Part shown: positions 1-6,459 of the stretch, one piece after another
Numbering within the stretch: position 1 is the first letter of the stretch
How the letters are laid out: each line of letters opens with the position of its first letter
Notes under the pieces: generated by a model
Told to the model about the DNA's origin: nothing
Seen by the model: only the letters and a program-made list of their open reading frames with translations
The model's database searches: none
Source: Deltaproteobacteria bacterium
GTDB taxonomy: Bacteria; Desulfobacterota; SM23-61
Reading direction: 5' to 3'
Assembly: GCA_026388915.1 (NCBI GenBank)
Contig: JAPLIW010000309.1
Span: 1-19,728 of the forward strand
Length of the DNA stretch: 19,728 nucleotides
Made by a program: the position numbers and the translations under genes

Positions 1-149
1 TCTTCTGGGAGAGCCAGGAAGTCCAGAAGGCCACCTTTGTCGAGACTTTCTTGGATATGACCGAACTTCTGGAGCGCAAAGATTTGTCTTTGGAAGATTT
101 CATCCGGCAGGATGTGGAAGCCTTCATCCGGGTTTTTCTTGGAACCTGA
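1..149 (+). CDS. C-terminal fragment of an unidentified protein
   Basis: An open frame enters from the left edge in the frame of position 3 and ends at TGA 147-149, giving about 48 residues that begin FWESQEVQK and end EAFIRVFLGT. The piece is rich in Glu, Asp, Phe and Leu and looks helical. It has no stop, reads with the same codon style as the real genes nearby, and ends 8 bases before the first MITE-like repeat. I do not recognise the family. A regulator of the TetR type next to a fatty-acid gene would fit the context, but nothing in the residues shows it. The rest of the gene lies outside the window. Confidence 0.55.
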   Translation, partial: FWESQEVQKATFVETFLDMTELLERKDLSLEDFIRQDVEAFIRVFLGT

Positions 150-156
150 GCTTTTA

Positions 157-462
157 GGATCATCTCCAAATTAATTGAGGGACAAAGCTTATATATTCAA
201 AATGTAAGGTGATTCCAGGGTCCCGGAAGGAAAGTCATATTGCTTGCCATCATGAGGCACATATCCCTTCCTAGCTATGGCGGGGGTGTTCTGTCCCCTC
301 ATCGAATTCTTCTTTTGCAGCCCCCGCTGCGCTTTGCGGAAGGCAAGCCGGGAGGCTATGGAAATCCATATCCCGCCGATGCTTGCGGCGCAATCTGACT
401 TTCCTTCCGGGCCCTTGACAGGGTTTCATAAAATATTCAATCAACTAATTTGGAGATGATCC
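157..462. mobile_element. MITE-like fold-back element, copy 1
   Basis: Terminal inverted repeats lie at 157-178 and 441-462 and match at 21 of 22 positions, reading GGATCATCTCCAAATTA inward from each end. A second inverted pair lies inside: 221-247 against 381-413, built on CCCGGAAGGAAAGTC and its complement, so much of the element could fold into one long imperfect hairpin. A second full copy in the same orientation lies at 2250-2553. The longest unbroken match between copies is 71 bases (352-422 against 2445-2515). It encodes no transposase, which fits a non-autonomous MITE. No clear target-site duplication is visible. The element fills the space between the upstream gene's stop and the acyl-CoA ligase ribosome binding site. 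Confidence 0.8.
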
Positions 463-473
463 GGTCTTTTAAT

Positions 474-480
474 AAGGAGA
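474..480 (+). promoter_or_regulatory. Ribosome binding site that fixes the ligase start
   Basis: AAGGAGA lies 8 bases before ATG 489 and just outside the right terminal repeat of the MITE. The frame stays open further upstream to an ATG at 450, but that codon lies inside the terminal repeat and has no Shine-Dalgarno sequence, so 489 is preferred. Confidence 0.75.
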
Positions 481-488
481 GTGAGAGC

Positions 489-2132
489 ATGGAACGACCC
501 TGGTTGAAGTTTTATGAGGAAGGCGTGCCCCACCATATCGATTATCCCCGGATCCCGCTCTACCAGGTCCTGGATGACACGGCAAAGGAGTTCCCCGACC
601 TGGACGCGGTCATCTTTCAGGGCAAGAGGATCAAATACCGCGAGCTGGCGGGGTGGGCCCGGGACCTGGCTTCCGGCCTCCATCAGATTGGAATTAAGAA
701 GGGCCAGCGGGTGGCGATCATGCTCGCCAACTGCCCCCAGTATATCGTCGCCTATTACGCCATCCTCAGGCTGGGAGGGGTAGTGGTCAACGTGAACCCC
801 ATGTACGTGGAGCGGGAGCTGGAATTCCAGCTCCACGATGCCGGAGCTCAAACGATCGTAGCTGCTCGGGACCTTCTCTCTAGGCTGGAGGCCGTGCAGG
901 GAAAGATCCCGCTGAAGACCATCATTCTCACGGACCTGGATGAACACGTCCGCGGGGAAAGGGGCAGGGGGCAGGGGGGAGGGGGCAGGCCGGGGATCCA
1001 CGAATACGCTGAGCTTTTGAAGAAAGGAAAATCGCAGCCCCCCCCCTCGGTGTCCGTAGATCCGGATGAGGTGGCCCTCCTACAGTACACCGGGGGCACG
1101 ACCGGGTTCAGCAAAGGAGCCATGTTAACCCATTACAACTTGGTGTCGGACGTGGTCCAATGTGTGAGCTGGAACGTGGGTGCGGAAAGGGGGAAGGAGC
1201 GAATGCTGGCGGTTCTCCCCTTTTTCCACGTGTACGGCATGACCGTGACCATGAACGAAGCCATCTACCTGGCGGCCACGATCATCCTCCTGCCCCGTTT
1301 CCAGGTGGACGACTGCCTGGAAGCGATCAATGCCCATCAGCCCACACGGTTCCCGGGCGTTCCGACCATGTACATCGCCATCATCAACCACCCGAAGGTC
1401 AGGGATTACAACATCTCTTCCATCAAGGTGTGCAGCTCCGGCTCGGCCCCCATGCCGGTGGAGGCCCTGAGGAAGTTCGAGGAATTGACCGGAGGGAAGA
1501 TCAGCGAGGGATACGGGCTGACCGAGGCCTCCCCGGTGACCCACGCCAATCCTTTCTCCGGACAGAGGAAGATCGGCAGCATCGGCCTCCCCCGCCCGGA
1601 CACGGATTCCAAAATCGTGGACCTGGAAACCGGGGAGAAGGACCTTCCCCCCGGAGAAGAAGGCGAACTCTGCATCCGCGGGCCCCAGGTGATGAAGGGG
1701 TACTGGAACCGCTCGGAAGAATCGGCTAAGAGTCTCCGCAACGGGTGGCTCTACACCGGCGACATCGCCAAGATGGATGAAGAAGGGTATTTTTACATCG
1801 TGGACCGGAAGAAGGACATGATTATCTGCGGGGGGTACAACGTCTATCCCCGCGAAGTCGAAGAGGCGCTCTACCTGAACCCCAAAATTCTGGAAGCCTG
1901 CGCTCTGGGGGTCCCGGATCCCTACCGGGGAGAGACGGTAAAGGCCTTTGTAGTCCTGAAACCCGGGCAGAAAGCCACCGCCGAGGAGATTATCGAGTTC
2001 TGCCGGCAGAACCTGGCGCGCTTCAAGGTCCCCACCCGGGTTGAATTCCGGAATGAACTTCCCAAGTCCCACGTGGGAAAGGTCCTGAAAAAAGTTCTCC
2101 GGGAAGAAGAAAGCCAAAAGCGGCCTGTTTGA
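489..2132 (+). CDS. fadD: Long-chain fatty acid-CoA ligase (AMP-forming)
   Basis: A 547-residue adenylate-forming enzyme expected to activate fatty or aryl-alkyl acids to acyl-CoA through an acyl-AMP intermediate, in the cytoplasm or at the inner face of the membrane. The phosphate-binding motif YTGGTTGFSKGA starts near residue 200. EGYGLTEASP is near 340. The YTGD motif is near 422 and is followed by DRKKDMIICGGYNVYPREVEE at the hinge. The catalytic lysine is in HVGKVLKK near 531. Length is normal for FadD-like ligases. The oddity is a glycine/arginine-rich stretch near residues 155-170, encoded by a G-rich repeat (954-988) like the one at 6458-6480. The gene stands alone between two MITE copies, so its expression may depend on sequence in copy 1. 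Family assignment is firm; substrate is inferred. A medium-chain or aromatic acid ligase is possible. Confidence 0.9.
   Translation: MERPWLKFYEEGVPHHIDYPRIPLYQVLDDTAKEFPDLDAVIFQGKRIKYRELAGWARDLASGLHQIGIKKGQRVAIMLANCPQYIVAYYAILRLGGVVVNVNPMYVERELEFQLHDAGAQTIVAARDLLSRLEAVQGKIPLKTIILTDLDEHVRGERGRGQGGGGRPGIHEYAELLKKGKSQPPPSVSVDPDEVALLQYTGGTTGFSKGAMLTHYNLVSDVVQCVSWNVGAERGKERMLAVLPFFHVYGMTVTMNEAIYLAATIILLPRFQVDDCLEAINAHQPTRFPGVPTMYIAIINHPKVRDYNISSIKVCSSGSAPMPVEALRKFEELTGGKISEGYGLTEASPVTHANPFSGQRKIGSIGLPRPDTDSKIVDLETGEKDLPPGEEGELCIRGPQVMKGYWNRSEESAKSLRNGWLYTGDIAKMDEEGYFYIVDRKKDMIICGGYNVYPREVEEALYLNPKILEACALGVPDPYRGETVKAFVVLKPGQKATAEEIIEFCRQNLARFKVPTRVEFRNELPKSHVGKVLKKVLREEESQKRPV
954..988 (+). repeat. 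G-rich repeat inside the acyl-CoA ligase gene
   Basis: Units of GGGGGCA and close variants run in tandem inside the coding frame and encode GRGQGGGGR. The same GGGGGCAGGGGG motif occurs in the intergenic repeat at 6458-6480. The protein stays in frame, and the segment falls between the N-terminal fold and the phosphate-binding motif, probably in a surface loop. Confidence 0.6.
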
Positions 2133-2153
2133 GCCGCCCTGAAAAATCCTGCC

Positions 2154-2177
2154 GCCGGGGGGGCGAACCTCCCCGGC
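2154..2177 (+). terminator. Hairpin after the acyl-CoA ligase
   Basis: GCCGGGG (2154-2160) pairs with CCCCGGC (2171-2177) around a 10-base loop, 22 bases after the ligase stop. No T-run follows, so it is a weak candidate for an intrinsic terminator and may only stabilise the mRNA end. Confidence 0.35.
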
Positions 2178-2249
2178 ACCGTTCCTGATTGAAGCCGCCG
2201 GAATTCCCGGGTTTACAATAGACCCGGCCTGTCCTAAAATAAAAAGAAG

Positions 2250-2553
2250 ATCATCTCCAAATTAGTTGAGAGCCAAAGAGCTGGTATATTCGAAATGCCA
2301 GGTGATTCCAGGGTCCCGGAAGAAAAGTCATATTGCTTGCAATCATGAGGCACATATCTCTTTTTAGTTGTGGCGGGGGTGTTCTGTCATCTCATCGAAG
2401 TTTTCTCTTCCCACCCCCGCTGCGCTTTGCGGAAGGCAAGCAGAGAGGCTATGGAAATCCATATCCCGCCGATGCTTGCGGCGCAATCTGACTTTCCTTC
2501 CGGGCCCTTGACAGGTTTCCATAAAATATTCGTTCAACTGATTTGGAGATGAC
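2250..2553. mobile_element. MITE-like fold-back element, copy 2
   Basis: Same element and orientation as 157-462. Terminal inverted repeats are 2250-2269 and 2534-2553 and match at 18 of 20 positions. The internal inverted pair is kept, as is a TTGACA near the right end. Differences from copy 1 cluster in the left third and in the middle, while the right third is almost identical. There is no coding capacity of its own and no clear target duplication. Together the copies bracket the ligase gene; copy 2 ends 56 bases before the next small gene. Confidence 0.8.
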
Positions 2554-2609
2554 CCTAAAAACTAAGAAGAGAAGCTATTCCTTCTTTCAGGGACAGGGAA
2601 TCCGGCGGG

Positions 2610-2861
2610 ATGAAAATCATAAGAGAAGTCATCTGCACCAAGTGCGGGAAAAAGCAGGTCACCGAAGTAGAGGATCTCTTGAAGGACGAGCTTTTCTGGC
2701 GAGTCTGCGAATTCTGTCGCAGTTACGGGTTGAAGATGATCATCCGACGCCAAGCCACCTTTCGGGAATACGTGGAGGCCTTTTACAACACCCTGGGGGT
2801 GAGAGTTCACCAGACGGAAGCTTTCATCAAGGATCTTCTGAAGGATAAGACGTCGCTCTAA
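2610..2861 (+). CDS. Small protein with two CxxC pairs, zinc-ribbon-like
   Basis: An 83-residue protein beginning MKIIREVICTKCGKKQ. Two cysteine pairs, CTKC near residues 9-12 and CEFC near 33-36, are spaced as in a small zinc ribbon. A basic, helical C-terminal half follows (KMIIRRQATFREYVEAF). I do not recognise a named family. The ribosome binding site is weak (a G-rich GGCGGG directly before the ATG), and a longer overlapping frame at 2543-2848 has no such motif. A palindrome with a T-run lies 46 bases downstream. Metal binding is inferred from the cysteine spacing; a role in nucleic-acid binding would be a guess. Confidence 0.6.
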   Translation: MKIIREVICTKCGKKQVTEVEDLLKDELFWRVCEFCRSYGLKMIIRRQATFREYVEAFYNTLGVRVHQTEAFIKDLLKDKTSL

Positions 2862-2907
2862 ATCCCTGGTTTTTCGTATTTCGAAAATCATCCGATTCTT
2901 GGGTAGG

Positions 2908-2936
2908 GGCGGTTCGCGAACCGCCTCCGCTTTTTT
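2908..2936 (+). terminator. Perfect 18-bp palindrome with T-run, likely terminator
   Basis: GGCGGTTCGCGAACCGCC at 2908-2925 is a perfect palindrome. A run of six T follows at 2931-2936 after a 5-base spacer. It sits between the small CxxC gene and ogt, in the right place for a terminator. Palindromes of this GGTTCGCGAACC type are also found as dispersed repeats in many genomes, so it may be a repeat that was co-opted. Confidence 0.5.
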
Positions 2937-3022
2937 CAATCCCCTTCAACCCGCAGATTTCGATTGGGCCGAATTTTCCCGGCTGGGAGGGTAGGGGAAT
3001 ATCATTTTCTGGGGGGAGAAAA

Positions 3023-3586
3023 ATGGAAAGAGCCTTCATCCTTTTCCGGACGAAGCTCGGGTGGATGGGTTTGGTGGGGGGTGAAAAGGGGGTGGAGCGC
3101 ATTTACCTTCCTGAGCCATCCCGAGAGGATTTGCGTGAACGAATCGTCAAGGAATTTTCCGATGGCCGGGAAGGGGGCCATGCCCTGGCGCGGGCCAAAG
3201 GGGAAATCCTGGAATATTTCGGCGGGCGCAGGAAGAAATTCGAAATGCCCCTGGACTTTTCCTCCGCCACCCCTTTCCAGCGAAAGACCTACCAGGTTAT
3301 GCTCGGCATTCCTTTCGGAAAGGTCCACACCTACCGCTGGCTGGCCGGGAAGATCGGAAACCCGAAGGGCCTCCGGGCAGTAGGCAATGCCAACGGCAAA
3401 AACCGCTGGCCCCTGGTTGTTCCCTGTCATCGGATCGTGGGCAGCGACGGCCGTCTAACCGGTTTTTCCGCGCCCGGGGGGCTGGATTTGAAAGCGGAAC
3501 TTCTAAAACTGGAAGGAATCGCCGTGGAAAAAGGCAAAGTCAAGCTGAATGCGGATGTATTCGCCGCGGATGAAGAAAAAATTTGA
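3023..3586 (+). CDS. ogt: Methylated-DNA-[protein]-cysteine S-methyltransferase
   Basis: A 187-residue suicide repair protein that moves the alkyl group from O6-alkylguanine (or O4-alkylthymine) in DNA to its own cysteine. The acceptor is Cys135 in PCHRIV (134-139). The preceding RAVGNANGKN segment holds the arginine finger and asparagine hinge typical of Ogt/MGMT, and the FGKVHTYRWLAGKIG segment is the helix-turn-helix that flips the base. The N-terminal domain is short and has no Ada-type zinc cysteines, so this is Ogt-like, not Ada. GGGGGAG ahead of the ATG is the ribosome binding site. It appears to be a single-gene unit: a palindrome precedes it and a repeat region follows. Confidence 0.92.
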   Translation: MERAFILFRTKLGWMGLVGGEKGVERIYLPEPSREDLRERIVKEFSDGREGGHALARAKGEILEYFGGRRKKFEMPLDFSSATPFQRKTYQVMLGIPFGKVHTYRWLAGKIGNPKGLRAVGNANGKNRWPLVVPCHRIVGSDGRLTGFSAPGGLDLKAELLKLEGIAVEKGKVKLNADVFAADEEKI

Positions 3587-3942
3587 ACCGCTGAGCACGC
3601 AGAGACCGCAGAGCCTTTTCTTCCTGAAGGCTATAAATACAAATCATTTTGTGTATATTTCGGCATCTCTGCGTCCTCCCGGATCTCTGCGGTTTTTGGT
3701 TATTCTTTAATTTTTGGGGACGAAAATCTTTCTTTTTCGTTATCCTCCGCTGATAAAGGCAAGATGAACACAAGAAGATGACTGAGGAGGAAGCAGAGAG
3801 CGCAGAGATCATTCCATGAAAGCCCCTTGGCAGTTTTGGCCTTCAGGGAAGCCTTGAAAATGAGGGCTTTTTTTCTCTTGCCCCATGGGCGTTTAGCCTT
3901 TGGGCGTTTTTCCCTCAGCGTGCTCTGCGACCTCTGCGGTTA
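3587..3942. repeat. Gap filled with cgcagag-type paired repeats
   Basis: This 380-base gap holds no convincing gene. Two inverted pairs of a short CGCAGAG-based repeat occur: 3587-3616 against 3664-3698, and 3788-3808 against 3913-3942. Each arm has two or three GCAGAG cores about 10 bases apart, and the second arm carries the complement (CTCTGCG). A third pair of the same type is at 11518-11749. The arms are diverged from each other. The frame on the minus strand across 3540-3812 is only the repeat read through. The function is unknown; these look like dispersed non-coding repeats able to form hairpins. Confidence 0.65.
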
Positions 3943-3966
3943 AGTTTTTTATTCCGCATTAAGGGG

Positions 3967-4683
3967 TCATTTCTTCCCTACCATCGCCAGATAGATAGCT
4001 GTCTCCTCCTGCCCATCCACTCCTACTAAATCATTAACCTCGTCGTCAAAAATGGCCGCGACGCCGCAGCAGCCCAGGTTCAGGGCCGTGGCCGCGAGGT
4101 AGAGATTTTGGGCGATGTGGCCGCAGTCCAGGTAAATGTACCGGTAGGCGCGCTGGCGGTATTTCTGGCGCGAGCGCTGAATGACCGCGACCCAGACGAA
4201 AACCACCGCGGCGGTCCGGGCCATATCCTGGTTCAGGGCGGCCTGAGCGATGGGGCCGGAAAAATCCCCCATCCTCCTTAAACTCAGGGAAAATTCCGCC
4301 ACGTCGAAGAAATAAATTCCGGGCTCCAACCCTTCCACTCGATTCACGACCAGGTAGGTGTCGATCGGATGGAGGGCCCCTGCTGAGGGGGCGGTGCGGT
4401 ACCAGGGCCCAAAGGCCTTCTCGGTAATCCCCTGAGTGGCCCACAGGAGGTTGGAAAGATCCTTCAAAGAAAGGGGCTCCGGACAATAATCGCGGATTGA
4501 ACGTCTCTTCTGCAAGGCCTTCCATAGGGGCAGCCCGCCCGTGAGCGAAGGGGAAGGCAAGGGAATGACCTTAGAAGCGACCGGGCCGGGGGCTTTTCCC
4601 GGGGCTCTGGCAACGTAGGAAGGACGGTAGTATTTGGTCTCCTGCTGAAACCGCTCTCCGATTTTTGCTTCGGGAGAATCCAT
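3967..4683 (-). CDS. SagB-type nitroreductase-family dehydrogenase
   Basis: A 238-residue flavoprotein of the nitroreductase superfamily, SagB/ThcOx branch, expected to bind FMN and oxidise or reduce small substrates with NAD(P)H. Visible features are RRSIRDY (60-66, FMN phosphate contact), TAPSAGALHP (98-107), the helix GHIAQNLYLAATALNLGCCG (188-207) and a C-terminal YLAMVGKK. ATG 4683 is preferred over TTG 4689 because GAGAGG lies 6 bases before it. No YcaO or precursor-peptide gene is adjacent, so a role in azoline formation is not supported by context. The gene is divergent from acuC and convergent with ogt. Substrate unknown. Confidence 0.85.
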   Translation of the reverse strand: MDSPEAKIGERFQQETKYYRPSYVARAPGKAPGPVASKVIPLPSPSLTGGLPLWKALQKRRSIRDYCPEPLSLKDLSNLLWATQGITEKAFGPWYRTAPSAGALHPIDTYLVVNRVEGLEPGIYFFDVAEFSLSLRRMGDFSGPIAQAALNQDMARTAAVVFVWVAVIQRSRQKYRQRAYRYIYLDCGHIAQNLYLAATALNLGCCGVAAIFDDEVNDLVGVDGQEETAIYLAMVGKK

Positions 4684-4713
4684 GGCCAACCTCTCAATGT
4701 GGGTTATAGTAAA

Positions 4714-4742
4714 AGTTTAAATGGACCAGGAAAAGCTGTCAA
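4714..4742 (-). promoter_or_regulatory. Candidate promoter of the nitroreductase gene
   Basis: On the minus strand TTGACA (4737-4742) is followed after 17 bases by TAAACT (4714-4719), which is a perfect -35 with a weak -10. It lies about 31 bases upstream of ATG 4683 and fits the direction of that gene. Judged by eye only. Confidence 0.35.
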
Positions 4743-4812
4743 CTGAGACTCAGATGCTTGCGCCCTTAACTTTCCGGCAAATAGGCCTAAGCCCTATTGA
4801 ATTTCAGACGTT

Positions 4813-4963
4813 GCCCGGCCCGGAAGCAAGGACGTTACGCGCAAAAATCATGAGGCGCGCATCATTTCTTGGATCGGGCGGGCAAAAGCACGGGGGGATC
4901 TCCAGGGCAAATTCTTTTCCCGCCGATGCTTTTTCCGCGTAACGCCCTTGCTTCCGGGCCACA
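4813..4963. repeat. Inverted-repeat element related to the MITE-like copies
   Basis: The gap 4684-5247 has no gene. Its main structure is an inverted repeat, 4817-4841 against 4936-4960, matching at 24 of 25 positions around a 94-base centre. The internal order of blocks copies that of the 305 bp MITE: CCCGGAAG, then ATCATGAGGC, then CCGCCGATGCTT, then CTTCCGGGCC. It lacks the ATCATCTCC terminal repeats, so it is either a shorter relative or the core of a decayed copy. A small hairpin AATAGG/CCTATT lies just before it (about 4780-4798). The rest of the gap (4964-5205) shows nothing I can name. Confidence 0.55.
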
Positions 4964-5209
4964 AGCTTGCTTTTTCGCAGAAAAGGGAAAGGCTGAAGTA
5001 AAGGGGGGGCAAAAGAGAGGCCAGAGAGAAAAATAGATTCGAAGAGAAGACTGAACAAAACAAAGCATAACCCCTTGCGGATTTCCCCGGGACAGGCCCG
5101 ATCCAATCGAAGAATAGACGCCTCAGGATGATGGTCCAAATCCCCCCGGGCTGAACCCCATGGGCAAGCCTCTCTTCTCAGAACCTGGGCTCGGCAAAGA
5201 AAGGAAAAA

Positions 5210-5238
5210 TTGTTGACTAAAGTTGCGTTGTGTATTAT
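5210..5238 (+). promoter_or_regulatory. Candidate promoter of acuC
   Basis: TTGTTG (5210-5215) and TATTAT (5233-5238) are 17 bases apart. Initiation 7 bases after the -10 would fall close to ATG 5248, which would give a leaderless or nearly leaderless mRNA. No good Shine-Dalgarno sequence is seen before that ATG, only AGGGG too close to it. Confidence 0.4.
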
Positions 5239-5247
5239 GCAGGGGCT

Positions 5248-6459
5248 ATGAGACCGCGTGACGAGAATTTTCGGAGCATTTTCGTATATTCCGATGCAAT
5301 GGCCAATTTCGAGTACAGCCCCGCCCATCCTTTCAAGCCGGTACGCGCCAGGCTGACCATGGACCTCTGCCGCCGCTACGGCCTGATCGAACGTCCCTGG
5401 ATCCGGATCGTCAAACCGGAACCGCTGGGATATGAAACCCTGGTCGATTTTCACGACCCGGCCTACCTGAAGATAATGAGGGATCTGGATTCCGCCGCCG
5501 TGGCCAGCGAGCTCTGGCCGGACATGATCCGTAGCGGAGGCAGCGACTTCCTGACCGTGGACCCTAAAATCCTGCGTTTCGGACTGGGGACGGAGGATAA
5601 TCCCATCTTCTCCGGAATGTACGATTATGCCGCCCTGGCGGCGGGGGCTACCTTCCTTGGAGCCAGAATGCTGGCCGGGGGAGAAGCCCAGGCGGCCTTC
5701 AATCCCCTGGGGGGATTCCATCACGCCGGCCGGGACCATGCCGAAGGTTTCTGCTACCTGAACGACGTGGCCATCGCCATCAACCATCTCCTGAAGCAGG
5801 GGTTGCGGATCGCCTTCGTGGATATCGACGCCCACCACTGCAACGGCGTCCAGGACGCTTATTACCGCGACCCGCGGGTTTTGGTGGTTTCCTTCCATGA
5901 AAACGGCAAGGACCTTTATCCCTGGTCGGGCTTCGAAAACGAGATCGGGGAAGGGGAAGGAAGGGGATACAACGTCAATTTCCCTTTGCCGCAGAATACC
6001 GATGACGACGCTTTTATCCGGGCCTTTTCGGAAGTGGTCCCCCCGCTCCTGAACGCCTATTCCCCGGATCTGGTGGTCGCCGAACTGGGGGCTGACACGC
6101 ACATCTCCGACCCTCTGACTCATTTGAGCATGACCAACATGGGCTATTGCGAGGCGGTAAAGAAGCTAAAGGATCTTTCGCCCCGCATCCTGGCCTTGGG
6201 AGGGGGGGGGTATGATGTCTTCAAAACCGCCCGGAGCTGGACTCTCGCCTGGGGGATCTTGAATGACCTGGAGCCGCGGGATGAATACGTGGGCCTCGTA
6301 GGCGGAATGATGTTCGGGCCCGAGATGGAGGTCGGAAGCCTGCAGGATAAGACCGTCTACATGAAAGGCGCCACGAGAGAAAAGGTCAACCGGGAGGTGG
6401 ACCGGGTACTCGGCTACATCCGGGAGAATGTGTTTCCCATCCATAAAATCAGGGTGTAG
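5248..6459 (+). CDS. acuC: AcuC-type deacetylase, class I HDAC-like
   Basis: A 403-residue zinc deacetylase of the histone deacetylase/AcuC superfamily. In bacteria such enzymes remove acetyl or acyl groups from lysines, for example to reactivate acyl-CoA synthetases, or act on small acetylated amines. The whole active site is present: the His pair H158-H159 in GGFHHAGRDHAEGF, zinc ligands D194 and H196 in VDIDAHHCNGVQ, a third ligand D283 in GADTH, and transition-state Tyr322 in GGGGYD. The N-terminus YSPAHPFKPVRARLT is typical of AcuC. The frame is also open from GTG 5230, but that codon overlaps the putative -10. A run of nine G (6202-6210) directly precedes the Tyr322 codon. A role in controlling the acyl-CoA ligase at 489 is possible but inferred. 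Confidence 0.9.
   Translation: MRPRDENFRSIFVYSDAMANFEYSPAHPFKPVRARLTMDLCRRYGLIERPWIRIVKPEPLGYETLVDFHDPAYLKIMRDLDSAAVASELWPDMIRSGGSDFLTVDPKILRFGLGTEDNPIFSGMYDYAALAAGATFLGARMLAGGEAQAAFNPLGGFHHAGRDHAEGFCYLNDVAIAINHLLKQGLRIAFVDIDAHHCNGVQDAYYRDPRVLVVSFHENGKDLYPWSGFENEIGEGEGRGYNVNFPLPQNTDDDAFIRAFSEVVPPLLNAYSPDLVVAELGADTHISDPLTHLSMTNMGYCEAVKKLKDLSPRILALGGGGYDVFKTARSWTLAWGILNDLEPRDEYVGLVGGMMFGPEMEVGSLQDKTVYMKGATREKVNREVDRVLGYIRENVFPIHKIRV

Noticed and set aside
277..459. 60-residue frame in MITE copy 1, with a near-identical twin at 2370-2552
   Set aside because: The frames are similar because the DNA is repeated. Most differences between copies change amino acids, the second copy starts at GTG, neither has a ribosome binding site, and the frames run into the terminal repeat.
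1125..2117. 330-residue minus-strand frame opposite the acyl-CoA ligase
   Set aside because: Antisense shadow of a gene with complete family motifs; the His/Gly/Asp-rich composition is typical of reverse-complement frames.
3540..3812. 90-residue minus-strand frame across the cgcagag repeats
   Set aside because: It is translation through dispersed repeats and the end of ogt, with no protein-like features.
3587..3942. CRISPR array suggested by repeated CGCAGAG units
   Set aside because: Units are 7-10 bases, irregular and arranged as inverted arms; there are no long direct repeats, no spacers of even length and no cas genes.
4804..6123. 439-residue minus-strand frame opposite acuC
   Set aside because: It overlaps the conserved acuC coding region and a non-coding inverted repeat, its residues look like the shadow of a GC-rich gene, and it shows no family motif.
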